A DNA stretch of 64,000 bases. Origin: Apus apus. Taxonomy: Eukaryota > Chordata > Aves > Apodiformes > Apodidae. The DNA lies in assembly GCF_020740795.1 (NCBI RefSeq), contig NC_067290.1, positions 13,250,001 to 13,314,000 on the forward strand, in the 5' to 3' direction. Below the pieces are notes generated by a model, which was not told the DNA's origin, did not search any database, and worked only from the letters and a program-made list of their open reading frames with translations. Both the position numbers and the translations under genes were made by a program. Shown here piece by piece: positions 38,346-52,100 of this stretch; position 1 is the first letter of the stretch; each line of letters starts with the position of its first letter.

Positions 38346-40823
38346 GAGGTGTTTGCATGTAGGGCCAAGTTACCAACATTTCTTTGGTGTAGCAGCCCTG
38401 GTGGTATTTCCAGATTTAAAGCGATTGCAATGTTCCCAGGTTTTTCAAGGTGTGCTTGGCTGTTGGTCCTGTCCCTGTCCCCAGCTGTGGCAGGGACTGT
38501 CCCTCCCTCTTGCCCAGCTTCTCCGAGGAGCTGGGACTGCCTTGGGTGGCAGATTTAGGAGTCCCCAATCAGCATGGGCCCACACAACGTGGCCCAATGC
38601 ATCAGCCATGGGTTTCTAGCCTCCAGGAAGAGGTTTGCTAGTTTATACTACTGTTTAAAAATATCTCAGCTCTGCTTGAGCAATAACCTACTTTCTTGCT
38701 TTGCAGAAAGAACATCTTGGATTACGTTGCAGCAAATGAAAGGTTTCAGTCACAGTATCAGATGAGCTGCAGGTAAGCAGCGGGTTTAATGTCAGCTCTT
38801 TTGGCAGCTTCTTTATTCTCTCTCCACTTTCCACAAACAAGCCATCTTTGTGTGGAAGTTCATTTTCCTTTTTAGCTGTAGCATTTGTCAACACAGCTTC
38901 CCTATAATCCTCTCTGTGCTGATAAAGGCGAGCCGGCAGCCAAAGCAGATCCCTTGCCTTGAGGCTGAAACCCAGCCTCCTGCCTGCTCCAGAACCAGCA
39001 GCTGGTTCCTTAATGGATTCTCCCCTCTGTCACAGCCCCCTGCCACTGCAGAGAAGGGCAGAAGCTGTGCCCACATAACAGATCCTAAATCCCAGGAGGA
39101 CACTGCATCAGCCTTAACTCCATCCTCATCAGCCCCATGCAATTAAGGCACAAGCATTAAAAGCCTGAAATGGCTGGAATGGTGTAGTGCCTTTCTGTCC
39201 TCATTAGGGAAATCAGGGCATCATCCACCCAACTCCAGTTCAGGATATAGGGAGGAAAAGAGAAACTTCAAATCACTTTGGTTGCCTCTGTCCTTTATGT
39301 GTTCATTCTCTTTTTGGTCTTGCAAGGTTCTCAGACCAACATATCTAAGCACTATATCACTTTATAGTTAAAAAACCCACAAAACCCTTCATATCAAAGG
39401 CTAGCATGGGCCAAGCTGCACACCCCATGGGTTGGCAGTTTGGGACCCTGCTGAGGATTCACAATGCCCCCAGTTCAGCCAGGAAAGGCAGGAGAAGGGG
39501 CTGGCTGTGCCTGGTGGAGTAGCACCCACCTTCACAGCCCCATGCCCAGCTGCTTCCCCCCAGTTCCTCAAGCCTCCTGATTTGGAAGATTTTAACTTGC
39601 AGCCTTGTTAATTGCTTCATTTCTGCTAATTTGCACTATCCCACCCCCAGCAACATAATGAAGCTCTCCAGCAACATGAGGGTGGTGTGAGCTGAAATGC
39701 CTTTGCTGCCAAACTAAATAGCATCAGGACTCACTTTACTGCTTGAAGGAATCAAGCAGATTGATGAATAATCCATTTAAAAAATTCATAACAGAGGTGC
39801 TGGATAAGTGGATACAACAGTGGCCTAAATACATACATCAAGTGACAAGCCCTAATGAAAAACGAAATTGAAGGGCCCTGCACAGTGCAAGTCAGGTGCC
39901 ATACAGTTTCAATCTTGGAAAGCAGCCTCTTCATGCAGGAGCAATTCTGTCCATACCCCCTTGCACCTGCGCAGAAGGTTTAGACAACGTGCTCTGACAT
40001 CCATTTTTTTCCCCATCTCGTGGCTTTTAAAGCTCAGCAGTGTTAAAACGTGCCATGGGCTTGCAGAGGACACGTGCAGCCCATGGGGTGAACCACAGCC
40101 CAAACAGCTCTCTGAACAGCTGGAGCTCCCTGTCGTTCTCATAATAAATTCCTCCCAGACAGCGTTTCAGGGATTGCTGGGATTTGAGGAGAGAGGAGGC
40201 TGGCTGAAAGCAAGGCAGGCTCCAGGTTTATCCTTGAAAGCCCCCGTGCTGCAGAGCCTGGGGCTGCGTTGGGCAGCCTGCCTGAGGGGAGATGTCGGCG
40301 GATGCTGAAGGCTGCCTCGTGCTGTACCAGCTCACCAATCCTCTGGCCAGCTACACTGGAGATAAATCTCCCTACTAACGTCACAGAAAGCAGGCCAAAA
40401 TATGAACACCTTCCCAGGTGAGAAGTGAAGGAAAAGCTCAAAGAAACTTAAAGCCCTTCCTGTGCTCCTGGCTAGACAGCAGCTGTGTCGGAGCTCTCCC
40501 GTGGTGTGCCTGGTCATCCTGATGGGAGAGTGGGGTGCTCAGCAAGGCTGTGCTGTGCTTTTCAGCATGACAGAGGCAAAAATCGGGTCAAAAATAACCC
40601 CATCCCAATGTCAGCAGCAGAGGTGGGAGGAACCAGGAGTTCTGAGCCATTTTGAAGTCATGTTAAGTAATAAAGCAGAGAAATGAATAAATTAGCTCAG
40701 CATCTATTTAGGTCAGCCCTCTCCCTTTCTCCCAGCCGCCTCCATTGCCTCCTCCCCGTAGTGATCAGCTGCTCCGCACACGATCTGCTCGCTCCTTCCC
40801 AACACCAGCTCTTGGGAAGCACA

Positions 40824-40862
40824 GGTTGAGCAGGTGTCACATGGGTTGAGCAGGTGTCACAT
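40824..40862. repeat. 20-bp tandem duplication
   Basis: The unit GGTTGAGCAGGTGTCACAT, with one extra G at the junction, is present twice head to tail. No function is apparent. Confidence 0.9.
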
Positions 40863-43800
40863 CAGCTGCACATGTTCACCCCAGGCTTGGGAAGCAGCAG
40901 GCGAGCTTCCTTTTCCATTTCCAGAGCAAAAAGTCTTCTGGAAAATCCCATTAAAGCAACAAGCATGGGCTGAGCGCGCACAGCTGCTCCCTTCCTGGTG
41001 TTGTCCCCAGGCACAGTCCTGCCTGGAGCCGCAGGGTCCAGCTGGGTGGCCTTGCTGCTGCCCAGCTGTGACTCTGTGCTCTGCCAGCTTATCTGCTGCC
41101 AGCCCAGCACAGCCTCTGGGTAGCCCTGGTCATCATCCAGCTATTTGCCATTCCGGCAGCACCTCCACCTTTGCAGACTGTCCTCCTCCACCTTGCAGGT
41201 GCCCCAGGCTTGGTTTGTGATCGTTGTGGTAATGTGTTGGTTTGGGGACATCCAGCCAGAGGGACCAGGCTGATTGACACAGAGGGGAATAGATTTTAAA
41301 CGCCTAATCTCCCCTCAAATCATTCAAATGTCTCCAGAAAAATGCAACTACCGTGCAGTCCTGTATATGTATCCTTATTAATACATTTCCCAGGCCTGAA
41401 AAGCCCGCCTGATGTCCAGAACATCCCGTGGATTCCAGATATCAGCAAGCTGGAAAAACACATCAAGGGCCACTCCATCTCATCTCAGCTCCTGCATTGC
41501 CAAACCTTAAAGGAAACAAAATCAAGCTGGTCCTCCCACACCCTGCAGGTAGCTGGAGAAGGTCTCCAGTGATGACCACAGCCAGAAGAAGCATCCAGGG
41601 TGTAGGCAACGGAAAATGAGATGTTACTAAGTTTGGCCAGGCTCAGCTGGCTCCTCGTGGGTCCCAGCCTGTGAGTCACCACTACGTGGGCCACCATCAC
41701 GGCCTCCCTTCTGGAGGAAGGAGCGGAGGTGGAAAAATAACAAGAGGAAACCAGTTGTTAGTAGTGCCAGCTCTGGGCAGAGTGGGAGGAGGTTGCAGGC
41801 CTGGTGAGAAAGGTCAGGGCTCCATTGCAGGCTGCTGCCTGATTTTTCCTCCTGCCTTTCTGATGGGAAGCTGCATACAAGAACATGCTCCTGGAGAATG
41901 TGCCGAGGGTCTGGGCTGATCTGAGGAATGGTCTTTGGGAGGGAACAAAAGCCTCTGAGGGCAGCCAGGAATAATGCAGCTGCTGTAACTTGTTCTTAAT
42001 TTTTTATGGTCTCTACTTACCCCTCTTTTCTCATTGCTTCTCTGATTTCTGCTTGGCTAAGCTCGCTGACCTGTGTTGAAAGCAACTTTTGGCCCAGCAC
42101 AAACACTGTAAAAAAAGGTAAGATACGCTTTGTAGATGTGCTTGGAACAAACTCATCCATCTCCCCACTGTGGCTGTACCCCAGTGCAGTGTGTTTGCTC
42201 CCCAGTCCATGCCCCATCTGCAGCTAACCAGAGACTGCAGCCTGCCCTTTGTGCTCACCCTTGGTGAGAGTGGTGGTGGGGTGGATTCAGACACATGAGG
42301 TGGTGACACAGTGACCCTATTTCTTGTCCAAAACCAATGCAATGTAACTATTCCTAGGGAAAATACAATACTGGAGCTCACTCTTTTTTTCCAGTGCCTC
42401 AGCTCTCCTAACTGGTGCTAACTGGAGTGCACTCACTGGATAGTACTATGCCAGCTCCCCATCCCAAAGGGATACCCATGGCTACGGATCAGCACTTCAG
42501 CTCCCCCTTGCCTCGCAGGAACCCTTGCTCTCTTGAACCCTCCAGTCTGACAGTTGCCACTGGTTTTTCTTCCCTCTTGTTGCAAATGCCCAGAGCCATG
42601 TGTCTCCCCACCAGCACATGAGCATTTTCTGTAAGCAAAACAGTATTTCAAAATGTCTTTAAGAAAATGTTAACAGATATTAGGGGGAAAAAAATAAACC
42701 CCACAGTCAAGTAGGATTCTAGGTCAAGGGGGAAACCAGTGCCTGTCCTGCTGTTATTTTCTGTAGATGACCCTTCTCCCTCTCTGGGACCAGTGCTCCC
42801 ACTTTGAGCCCAGAGCAGGATCTGTTATGCTCAGGCTCCCTCTAGTGCCTCCATGTCCTGGTGTCCCTGCGTCCCTAGGTGGTTTTTCTGAAGGTGTATT
42901 GGCCATTTGTCCCTGGGGACTGTTCGTTGTCCCCAGTCTTCTCCAGCATTGCTAGCTCGAGCTTACAGTGCAGCCAAGCCCTCTTTTCCCTCAAGCTGCC
43001 AAAAAACCACCACATCCCACCAATGCAGGGACCTCTTTGGGACCTGCCAGGTGGCTCAGCCCTGCCTCTGCTCACTGGTGGTGAAAGGAGGGTGACAGAG
43101 GTGCCCCTACCCAACACAGTGCTCTCCCTGGGGCAAGTGCCGCCCTGCACACTGCAGCTCCAGTCCAGTGTTGATTGTGGAGAGTGGAGCAGGAAGGGTG
43201 ATCATCAGCAAGTGCCTGAGCTGCCCTGGGGTGGGCATTTTTTTCAGGAGCCAGCTGGGACAGCTGGAAGCATTGCTGCACTCTCCCTGCTGCCTGATAC
43301 CACTGCCTGAGGGAGCAGCATTTAGGGGATACCCCATAGTCCATGGCAAGCAAAGTCAGCTGGGCTCCTTCTAATCGTCACCCAAGACTTGTCACTGATT
43401 TTGTCCAGCCTGGGGGACACGGCATAGCAGAGGCTGCCTACTGGGGCAGTGTCCAGCCTCCTGGAATATGGCCATGCCTCTTTTTTCCTCCCAGTAAAAT
43501 GGGGAGGAAATTTCCCAACATCTTGGGAAACGACCAGCCTTGACTGCAGTTGGAACCCCTCTTGTAAAACCGGCTCAGCTCTGGTTTCAGCGCTGCGCTG
43601 GGTAACAGGCAGCCCTGCAAACCCTCCTGCCTCAGGAAGCACCGTGCAGAGGTGAAGGCAGCCTTTTTTGTCACCTAACAAGGAGGTGATCTTTGGTACA
43701 ACCATGAGTCCAGGCAGTTAACTCTAACTGTGGGTACCACCAGCACTCTTGGCTGGGTGCCGTGGTAGGGCTGGTGTGGCACTGGGTGAGCAGAGGTGCA

Positions 43801-45803
43801 GAGCAAGGAGGAATGCCAGGTCCCATTGCTGTCTCCTGGTCCCTGGGGATCGCAGCAGGCCCCTCATGTTCCCAATTGCTTCCCTGAGCCCTCCTTAGAA
43901 GAAATGCCATGGAGCAATGGTCCCTGGCCATCACTGCCCAAGAAGAAGCAGTGCCCCAGAGAGGTGCCCTGGGCACCCTCTGCATTCACATTTCAGCACG
44001 GGCTGTGGCAGCTGCCTGCGCCCTGGGATGTGCTGGGAGAAGTTTCTCACGTTACTTTTTCTTTAAATGTACGTATCAGAATATATAGTATCAGAACACT
44101 TCCAAAATACTGCATCAGATGTCAACACACCCCTCCCCATACACCCATGCCCCTTTTGGGGTGGGTCAGAGAAGCTCCCTGGAAATCAGTGATGTTTTTT
44201 CTGATTTACACCCACAGAGCACTCGTCCCAGCACTGAGCTCCGAGTCACTGACATGACTAAAAAGGGGAGTTATGGTCATTTATCATCCCACGTATCAGC
44301 TCCCAGGGAGGGAGGAGGCAACATTAGAGGAACTGGCTGGACTGTGGCATCAGCAGGAGAGCTGATGACAAACCTAACAGATCAATCATTAAAAGCATGT
44401 GTGATGCAAGGACATTGGCTGAGATAACATGGATGTCAAAGGTACTGTGAGGTTTTTATTTTAATCTATGATTTTTTCCTAATTGTTTTGCAGCTGGAGT
44501 AATTACCATCCTATTTAATGAGTACAGCTCCTTTAATAGATGACACTTGGGCTAACATGAACTAATTAGGTCTGTAATCACTGAAAGTATGATTGAAGGT
44601 TTTGAACTGGCCAATTGTACTTGGTAACACCACAATTAGAGACATGGCAGCTCATCAGAGCACAGGAGAAATTAAAGGAGACTTGATCACCCCTAGTGTA
44701 CAATGATCCTGCCTTGGATCATCTTTTTTACCTGATATTCTGCTCTCGTTTGCACCCTGAATATATTATACTCAGCCCTGTAAACTGATTGTTTAATAAC
44801 ATACCTTTTGGGTCTGATACTGAAAGAACTTGGAAAAAAGGTAGCTGAAACCACAAACCTTTCTGTTTCTTCCTAGGAGGGAAGGCTCAGAAATGAGTGA
44901 AAAATATCAGAAGTTTTCATAATCTAATGACCAAGGTAAAGGAATCTAGTAGCCTGTTTCTTTTCTGCCTTCTGCCATGCAGTGGAGGCAAAAATGCCTC
45001 TGGAATTCAAATTTACCTTCCTCTGAGCTCAGCTCCTTGGGTTATCAGGAAAGTCAGGGTTTCTCTCTGCTCTTGGCTGTGATGACCTGCCCATAGTGAT
45101 GTCCAAATATTTTAAGACCTCAGCTCATACAGTGGAAAGAACTTTAAAAAAACAGAGCTTAAAAAATCTGAAGTTTGCATATCAAGGTTTTTTTGGAGAA
45201 CCTCATATTTCAGCTGCAAAATGCCAGTGAAAGAATGTTGCTATTTTAATATGGTTTTACACTATTTGCTAATAACAGGTGCCCAGAATGAAAAAAATAA
45301 AATAAAACCAAATACATTTTGCACCTTAGGTCTTGCTGGAAATTAGAGAAATGCTGAAATTACATTGCATTAGTTTTCTTTTTCCTGCCTATTTTCATCT
45401 CAGTTTCATCAGCATTACCTGTCTATCAAGAATAATCTGTGTTTCCCCCATTTTTAAAGCAGGATGAGCATGTTCTTTGCAGGTATTTGAACCTGAAGCA
45501 GAGTAGCTAATTGATTTGCAACCATCAGTCACTGAGATAGGAATGTCTGGTTCTCTCTCCTGTGCACTGGTCCAGGGGCTTTGGTCTCCAGGCTATTTTT
45601 TCCAATCCAGTTCATTTTAGGCAATCCACTCGTGCCTCTCATCTTAAAATAAAAATAATTTCATAAAAAGATGGCAGCAAGTTTCTATTCTACCACCATA
45701 CAGAAAAGCCTGGATCTTTTTTTGCTCGTTTTTCAAAGGTTTGCCTTTAGAGCAGAGCAGCCCTGAACCAAAGTGCGGCTGTTCCTGCTCAGACACAGCC
45801 CAA

Positions 45804-45817
45804 GGGGGGGGGGGGGG
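45804..45817. repeat. G14 homopolymer
   Basis: Fourteen consecutive G residues at the left shore of the CpG island. Such runs can form quadruplexes and are prone to length error in sequencing and replication. Confidence 0.85.
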
Positions 45818-46451
45818 CTCGGCCTTCGCTTCCTTTTTCCTTTTGCGCTTCCCTGAACCAGTCCATGACCACAGATGCCTCTCCAGGGCCTCACCCCCGG
45901 CAGCCCCTGATGGCTGTATCACAGATCTTCCTCCCTGTGGGGTAGCAGGAGCTGCCATGAGACTGAATTCCCAGCCTGGGCTTAGGCGGCCGGATCCAAC
46001 CCGGAGGGCGGCCCCGCGGCCACGGCAGGAGGGTGGCCCGGGCGCTGGGTTGGTGCGTCTGCACGGGGGGGACACACGGCTTCAACTGCCCGTCTCAGCC
46101 GTCGTTGTAGCGTTGTTGGGATACTCGGGCATCCCGGTCTCGGGGCCGTTCTGCAGCGGCGGGGCCGGCCCGGCAGGGCCCCCGTGTGCCCCGTCCCGGG
46201 GTGACGGCGCTGGCACGGCCGGCGCTGCTCGTTGCTGCGGTGTGAGGAGGGGCCGGGCGGCCGTGCCACGCAGGCGAACAGCGTTAGATCGCTCTGCTGA
46301 GAAGAGAACACCCGGTGCGCGGTTTTGTTGCCCGAGCGCGGCACACGGAGCTGGACGTGCGGCTGAGCGCGGGGCCGTGTTGCTGGGGGAACACAGCGGC
46401 AGGAGCGGGGTGGCGGCTCCGCTCGGGCCCCGCTGCTGCTGCGGGTCGCTC

Positions 46452-46593
46452 GGGGCGGGGCGGGCAGGAGCTGCCGGGCGGAACCTGCCGGGGACGGCGC
46501 CGGTTGCGCCCGGGAGCAGCGCGGAGTTCCGGTCCGTGCCCTGTTTCCCAGCAGGCCCCGCGGCGCGCCCTTCTCTTCCGGCCGGCGGCGGCG
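46452..46593 (+). promoter_or_regulatory. RPL29 core promoter and 5'-TOP exon 1
   Basis: There is no TATA box. GC boxes (GGGGCGGGGCGGGC, 46452-46465) lie about 105 bp before a polypyrimidine run CCCTTCTCTTCC (46568-46579). Transcription of ribosomal protein genes starts at a C within such a run, giving the 5' terminal oligopyrimidine mRNA that couples translation to growth signalling. I place the start at about 46570. The run continues into TTCCGG, an ETS-type core. Exon 1 would then be a non-coding exon of about 24 nt ending at 46593, before the donor GTGAGG. The start site is inferred from the motif, not measured. Confidence 0.75.
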
Positions 46594-46605
46594 GTGAGGG
46601 GCGCT

Positions 46606-46637
46606 CGGTGCCATCCGGTGCCATCCGGTGCCATCCG
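46606..46637 (+). repeat. Three tandem CGGTGCCATC units
   Basis: The 10-bp unit is repeated three times without interruption, beginning 12 bp into RPL29 intron 1. Each unit carries GCCATC, which resembles the YY1 core often found just downstream of ribosomal protein gene starts. The repetition is directly visible; YY1 binding is inference. Confidence 0.8.
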
Positions 46638-46853
46638 CGCTCGGGGGGCGGCTCCGCGGGCCGGGCCGGGCCGGGCTCACCCGGCTGGGGGGGGCGAGGC
46701 GGGCGTGGGGCCGTCGTGGGCCCGGGAGGTGGGAGAGGAGCGGGAGGCCGGGGCTGGGGTCGGGACGGGTCCTGCGGGCCGCGGCGGTGTGAGGCGCCCG
46801 GGGCCTGCCCGCCCTCCCGACTGAGGCCTGTCTCCTTCTCCGCAGGTGCGACC

Positions 46854-49105
<2,252 letters not shown>

Positions 49106-49162
49106 CGCTGTTTAAGACAACCAGTTTTCCTATTGGCATGCTTGGTACAGCATTTTTGTAAA

Positions 49163-49168
49163 AATAAA
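49163..49168 (+). terminator. RPL29: RPL29 polyadenylation signal
   Basis: A canonical AATAAA lies 58 nt after the stop codon. Cleavage is expected about 15-25 nt later, near 49185, giving the very short 3' untranslated region typical of ribosomal protein mRNAs. Confidence 0.9.
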
Positions 49169-49189
49169 ATTGGATGTAACCAAGTCTTC

Positions 49190-52100
49190 ATTTCCCAAAT
49201 TTGAGCAGAGCCCTCCAAAAGTCTTGCTTGCATTGTATTTTAGATGCCAGTTGTGCATTAGGCCTGTGTGTAGTGACCAGTGTGTGGTTTTGTTCCCAGG
49301 CAAATCAAGCCAGGGAGCTCTGGAGAGGTTTTGTGTTGTTGTCAGCCTCCATGCACACAAAGTAGGACGGCTGCTCCCTCCTTGGGGCTGTTCTGCTGTG
49401 TAACCCTTGGTACAGGTCATAACTGTTTAGTAGTTTAAAGTCTGTTTTCAAGTTGTAAAGTGGTTATTGAGTCAAGTTCTAAAATGTAAAGAAGGACCAA
49501 CTTGTTTCTTTTTGTACAAACTGAAGCCAGTGTTGCCTGCACTGCTAGGTGATGGTTTTCAGTACAGGTGAAGTTCCCTTTGATACTGGCATGCATGTTC
49601 AGAGTTCTGCCTTACCACAGTTTTTGTGTTAGTCTCCAGAGGTGTTTCAGCAAGGCGAGATTTACAAGGGCTGTTGCATGTCCACTGCTTTGCTGTGTGG
49701 GTAAGGTAGTTACATGTATGTAATCCTGAAAAACAGAAGAGTTTTGAGGGCTGGCTGTGATGTTAAGAGATCACAGCAGCTCAAGGTGGTGTGCTCTGGA
49801 ATTCCTGAAAGTATCCAAGTGTCAAATGGTGCTACAGTGGGAGGAGCGTGTGAGGTGTTAGGACCCCATACAAGATCCATATATCTCACAGGTGCTGTGT
49901 TTTAATGGAGGCCTTTCATTCCAATAACAAAAAAGTACCTGTGATGAAATGTGCTGACTGGTGAGATCAGGGGAGGAACACTGAGAAACCCGAGAGGTGC
50001 AGTGGCAGGGTCCTGTCACTGCTTTCCAGGAGAGGGCTTGGCTCTCCAGGTGCTCCTGCCGGCAGAGCTGGTTCAAGCGCTGCTCTGTAATTACTGAACT
50101 GAGCCGCCGCCTGGTGCAGTCTTACCGAACTGTTTCTGAAGTTGCAATTCCAGTGCTTGTCCACCCGGTGGCGTAAATCCGTGCACCCACACGAGGGCTG
50201 GAAGTTCCCAAGTACCTTCTGACTGCAGGAGAGCGGTAAAAATTTCAGCTGAAACATCCAGTTAATGTGATTGCTTTTCTTTTTTAATAGCTTAGCCAAT
50301 TACTAAAATGCAATGTTATTTTGAAACAGGGTAGATATTTTTAATTCTTTATGGCTTGGATTCAAAAGTATTTTTGTTTTCACTTATAAAAAACACCACC
50401 CAGCCCTAATACAAGTAAAATAGAGAGATGTAATCGCTTTAAATTCGGGAGTTGTGGGCTTTTAAATTCTGAGGGAAGTCTGCAACTCCCCAGCTGTCTG
50501 ATTCCTACTGTGTTTGAACAATCCAGGCATCTCTTGGACTGCTGTGGAGGTTGACATTTGTCAATGAAAAGAGCTTTATTGCTGGTCAGGAGGGGTGCTG
50601 TGCTGGAGAGAGTGCATGGTCAGAAGGTTTGTACCACCAGCTAGAGTCTGGTAAACAGTCAAGACGAAAGGGTTCTCTTGTCCCTGCTGCCCTCAGGAAA
50701 GGCAGGTTAACAAGTGAGAAGTTCCTGGTGGCTTTAATCCTGGAGTAGTTGTTTGGTGTTTTTTTTTAAGTGATAGATCATGCAGAGACAGTTCTACAGC
50801 ACTTAAATCCCACTGGCCCCAGTGGTGCCTGCGTGCCTGTGGGCATCAGAGGTCTGGGGCTGTGTGGCTGGTGCCTGCTCTGCTTGACCAAATTTGCCCA
50901 CAAAGACAGGATGGTGCAGCTGTGGTTAGTGTGCACATCTGATTGCCTCGGGCAGAGACACAGTATGGGGAGATATCTCCTTGCTACTGGTGTTGGAAGA
51001 ACGTGATGGCTGGTCCAGCTGTGTACGTGAAGGTCAGTCTGCAGATGTTTGCTGCGACAAGAAGAATGAAGAAAAAGCCTCTGAACAGAGGACTTGATGT
51101 TTGTTGGGCTACCCCTTCAGCCATGTGTCTGCAGATCTCCAAACTGTTTCGTGTTCTGCATTTGAAATCTCTCGCACAAAGGATTTTCTATCTAAGAAGG
51201 GGGATTTAATCTCTGCACCCCTTAGTGTCTTCCCTGGAGTGCTTGTGTTGTAAAAGGAGCTCATCCACAGGATGCAGTTTGAGGGAAGAGGGAGAGTCAG
51301 GGGTGAGGCTGAGAAAAGGATCTTGGCATCTTAATGAGAAGCAGAGAGGAGGATTTGGGCTTCCTGTGGCTCCAGGCAGCTCCCCCAGGCCTGCCTTCAG
51401 GAGCAGCCTTTTCATCTCACTGCCCTTCAAGCTGCCCTTCAGTGGGACAGCTTCCCAAATAAGGGCTTGCTGACTTTCTGACCAAAATAGCGGCTGCGTG
51501 ACAAAATGCAGCACAGAGGAATGTAACCTTAATACAGGCATCATTGTGTAGCAAGGGACAGGAATTTTGTGAGCTTCCACAGCAGCTTGGTGTCAGGTTT
51601 GTTGCCGTCTTCTCCCTGCGCACATGCTGGTTCCATGGGACACTGCCCGGACGCCAGTTGATCACCTATTGCATTTTCTAAACCCGTGGCAGCTCAGTCC
51701 ACGATGCAGAGGTTGCCTCAGCCCAGAAGGGAAAGCTGCAAAGGGGAGTCTGAGCTGACACAGTCTCATGGTGGATCTTCATCCTCTTTTTCCTGCTGTG
51801 TGAATTTCTTTCAGTTCTGTTGGTCAAGTGAGGCTGGAGATCATTTTGGGGAGGATTACATGTACAGAGGCCAGGAGTTGAAACTAACTAGCAGCTTTGG
51901 CCCCCTTGAAACTATTCGCAATATGCAGAGCTCTGTCATCTTTGACATCTGAAAACTTCAAAACTCTTATCAAGTCCTTGGTGTCCTGCAGGAAGCCAGT
52001 GAGCTTGAGACAGTCTGCTCAGTGACTGCCATCCATCAGGTTACACATTTTGTTCTTGCTGCCTCGTACATCTCACTGGCTGCAGATGATTTCTCCCCTT

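Larger units (their letters stand above)
30000..45984. other. Intergenic stretch upstream of the RPL29 CpG island
   Basis: No gene is supported. Visible items are an A-rich tract (30491-30536), a dispersed pair of about 33-bp copies (34124-34157 and 35244-35278), an inverted T14/A14 pair (38292-38345), a 20-bp tandem duplication (40824-40862) and an A/T-rich block at about 44440-44640 with many TAATTA-type words. A donor-like AAAAAAGGTAAGA near 42117 lacks a convincing acceptor. A 143-codon minus-strand frame at 45644-46075 is discussed under findings. Confidence 0.6.
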
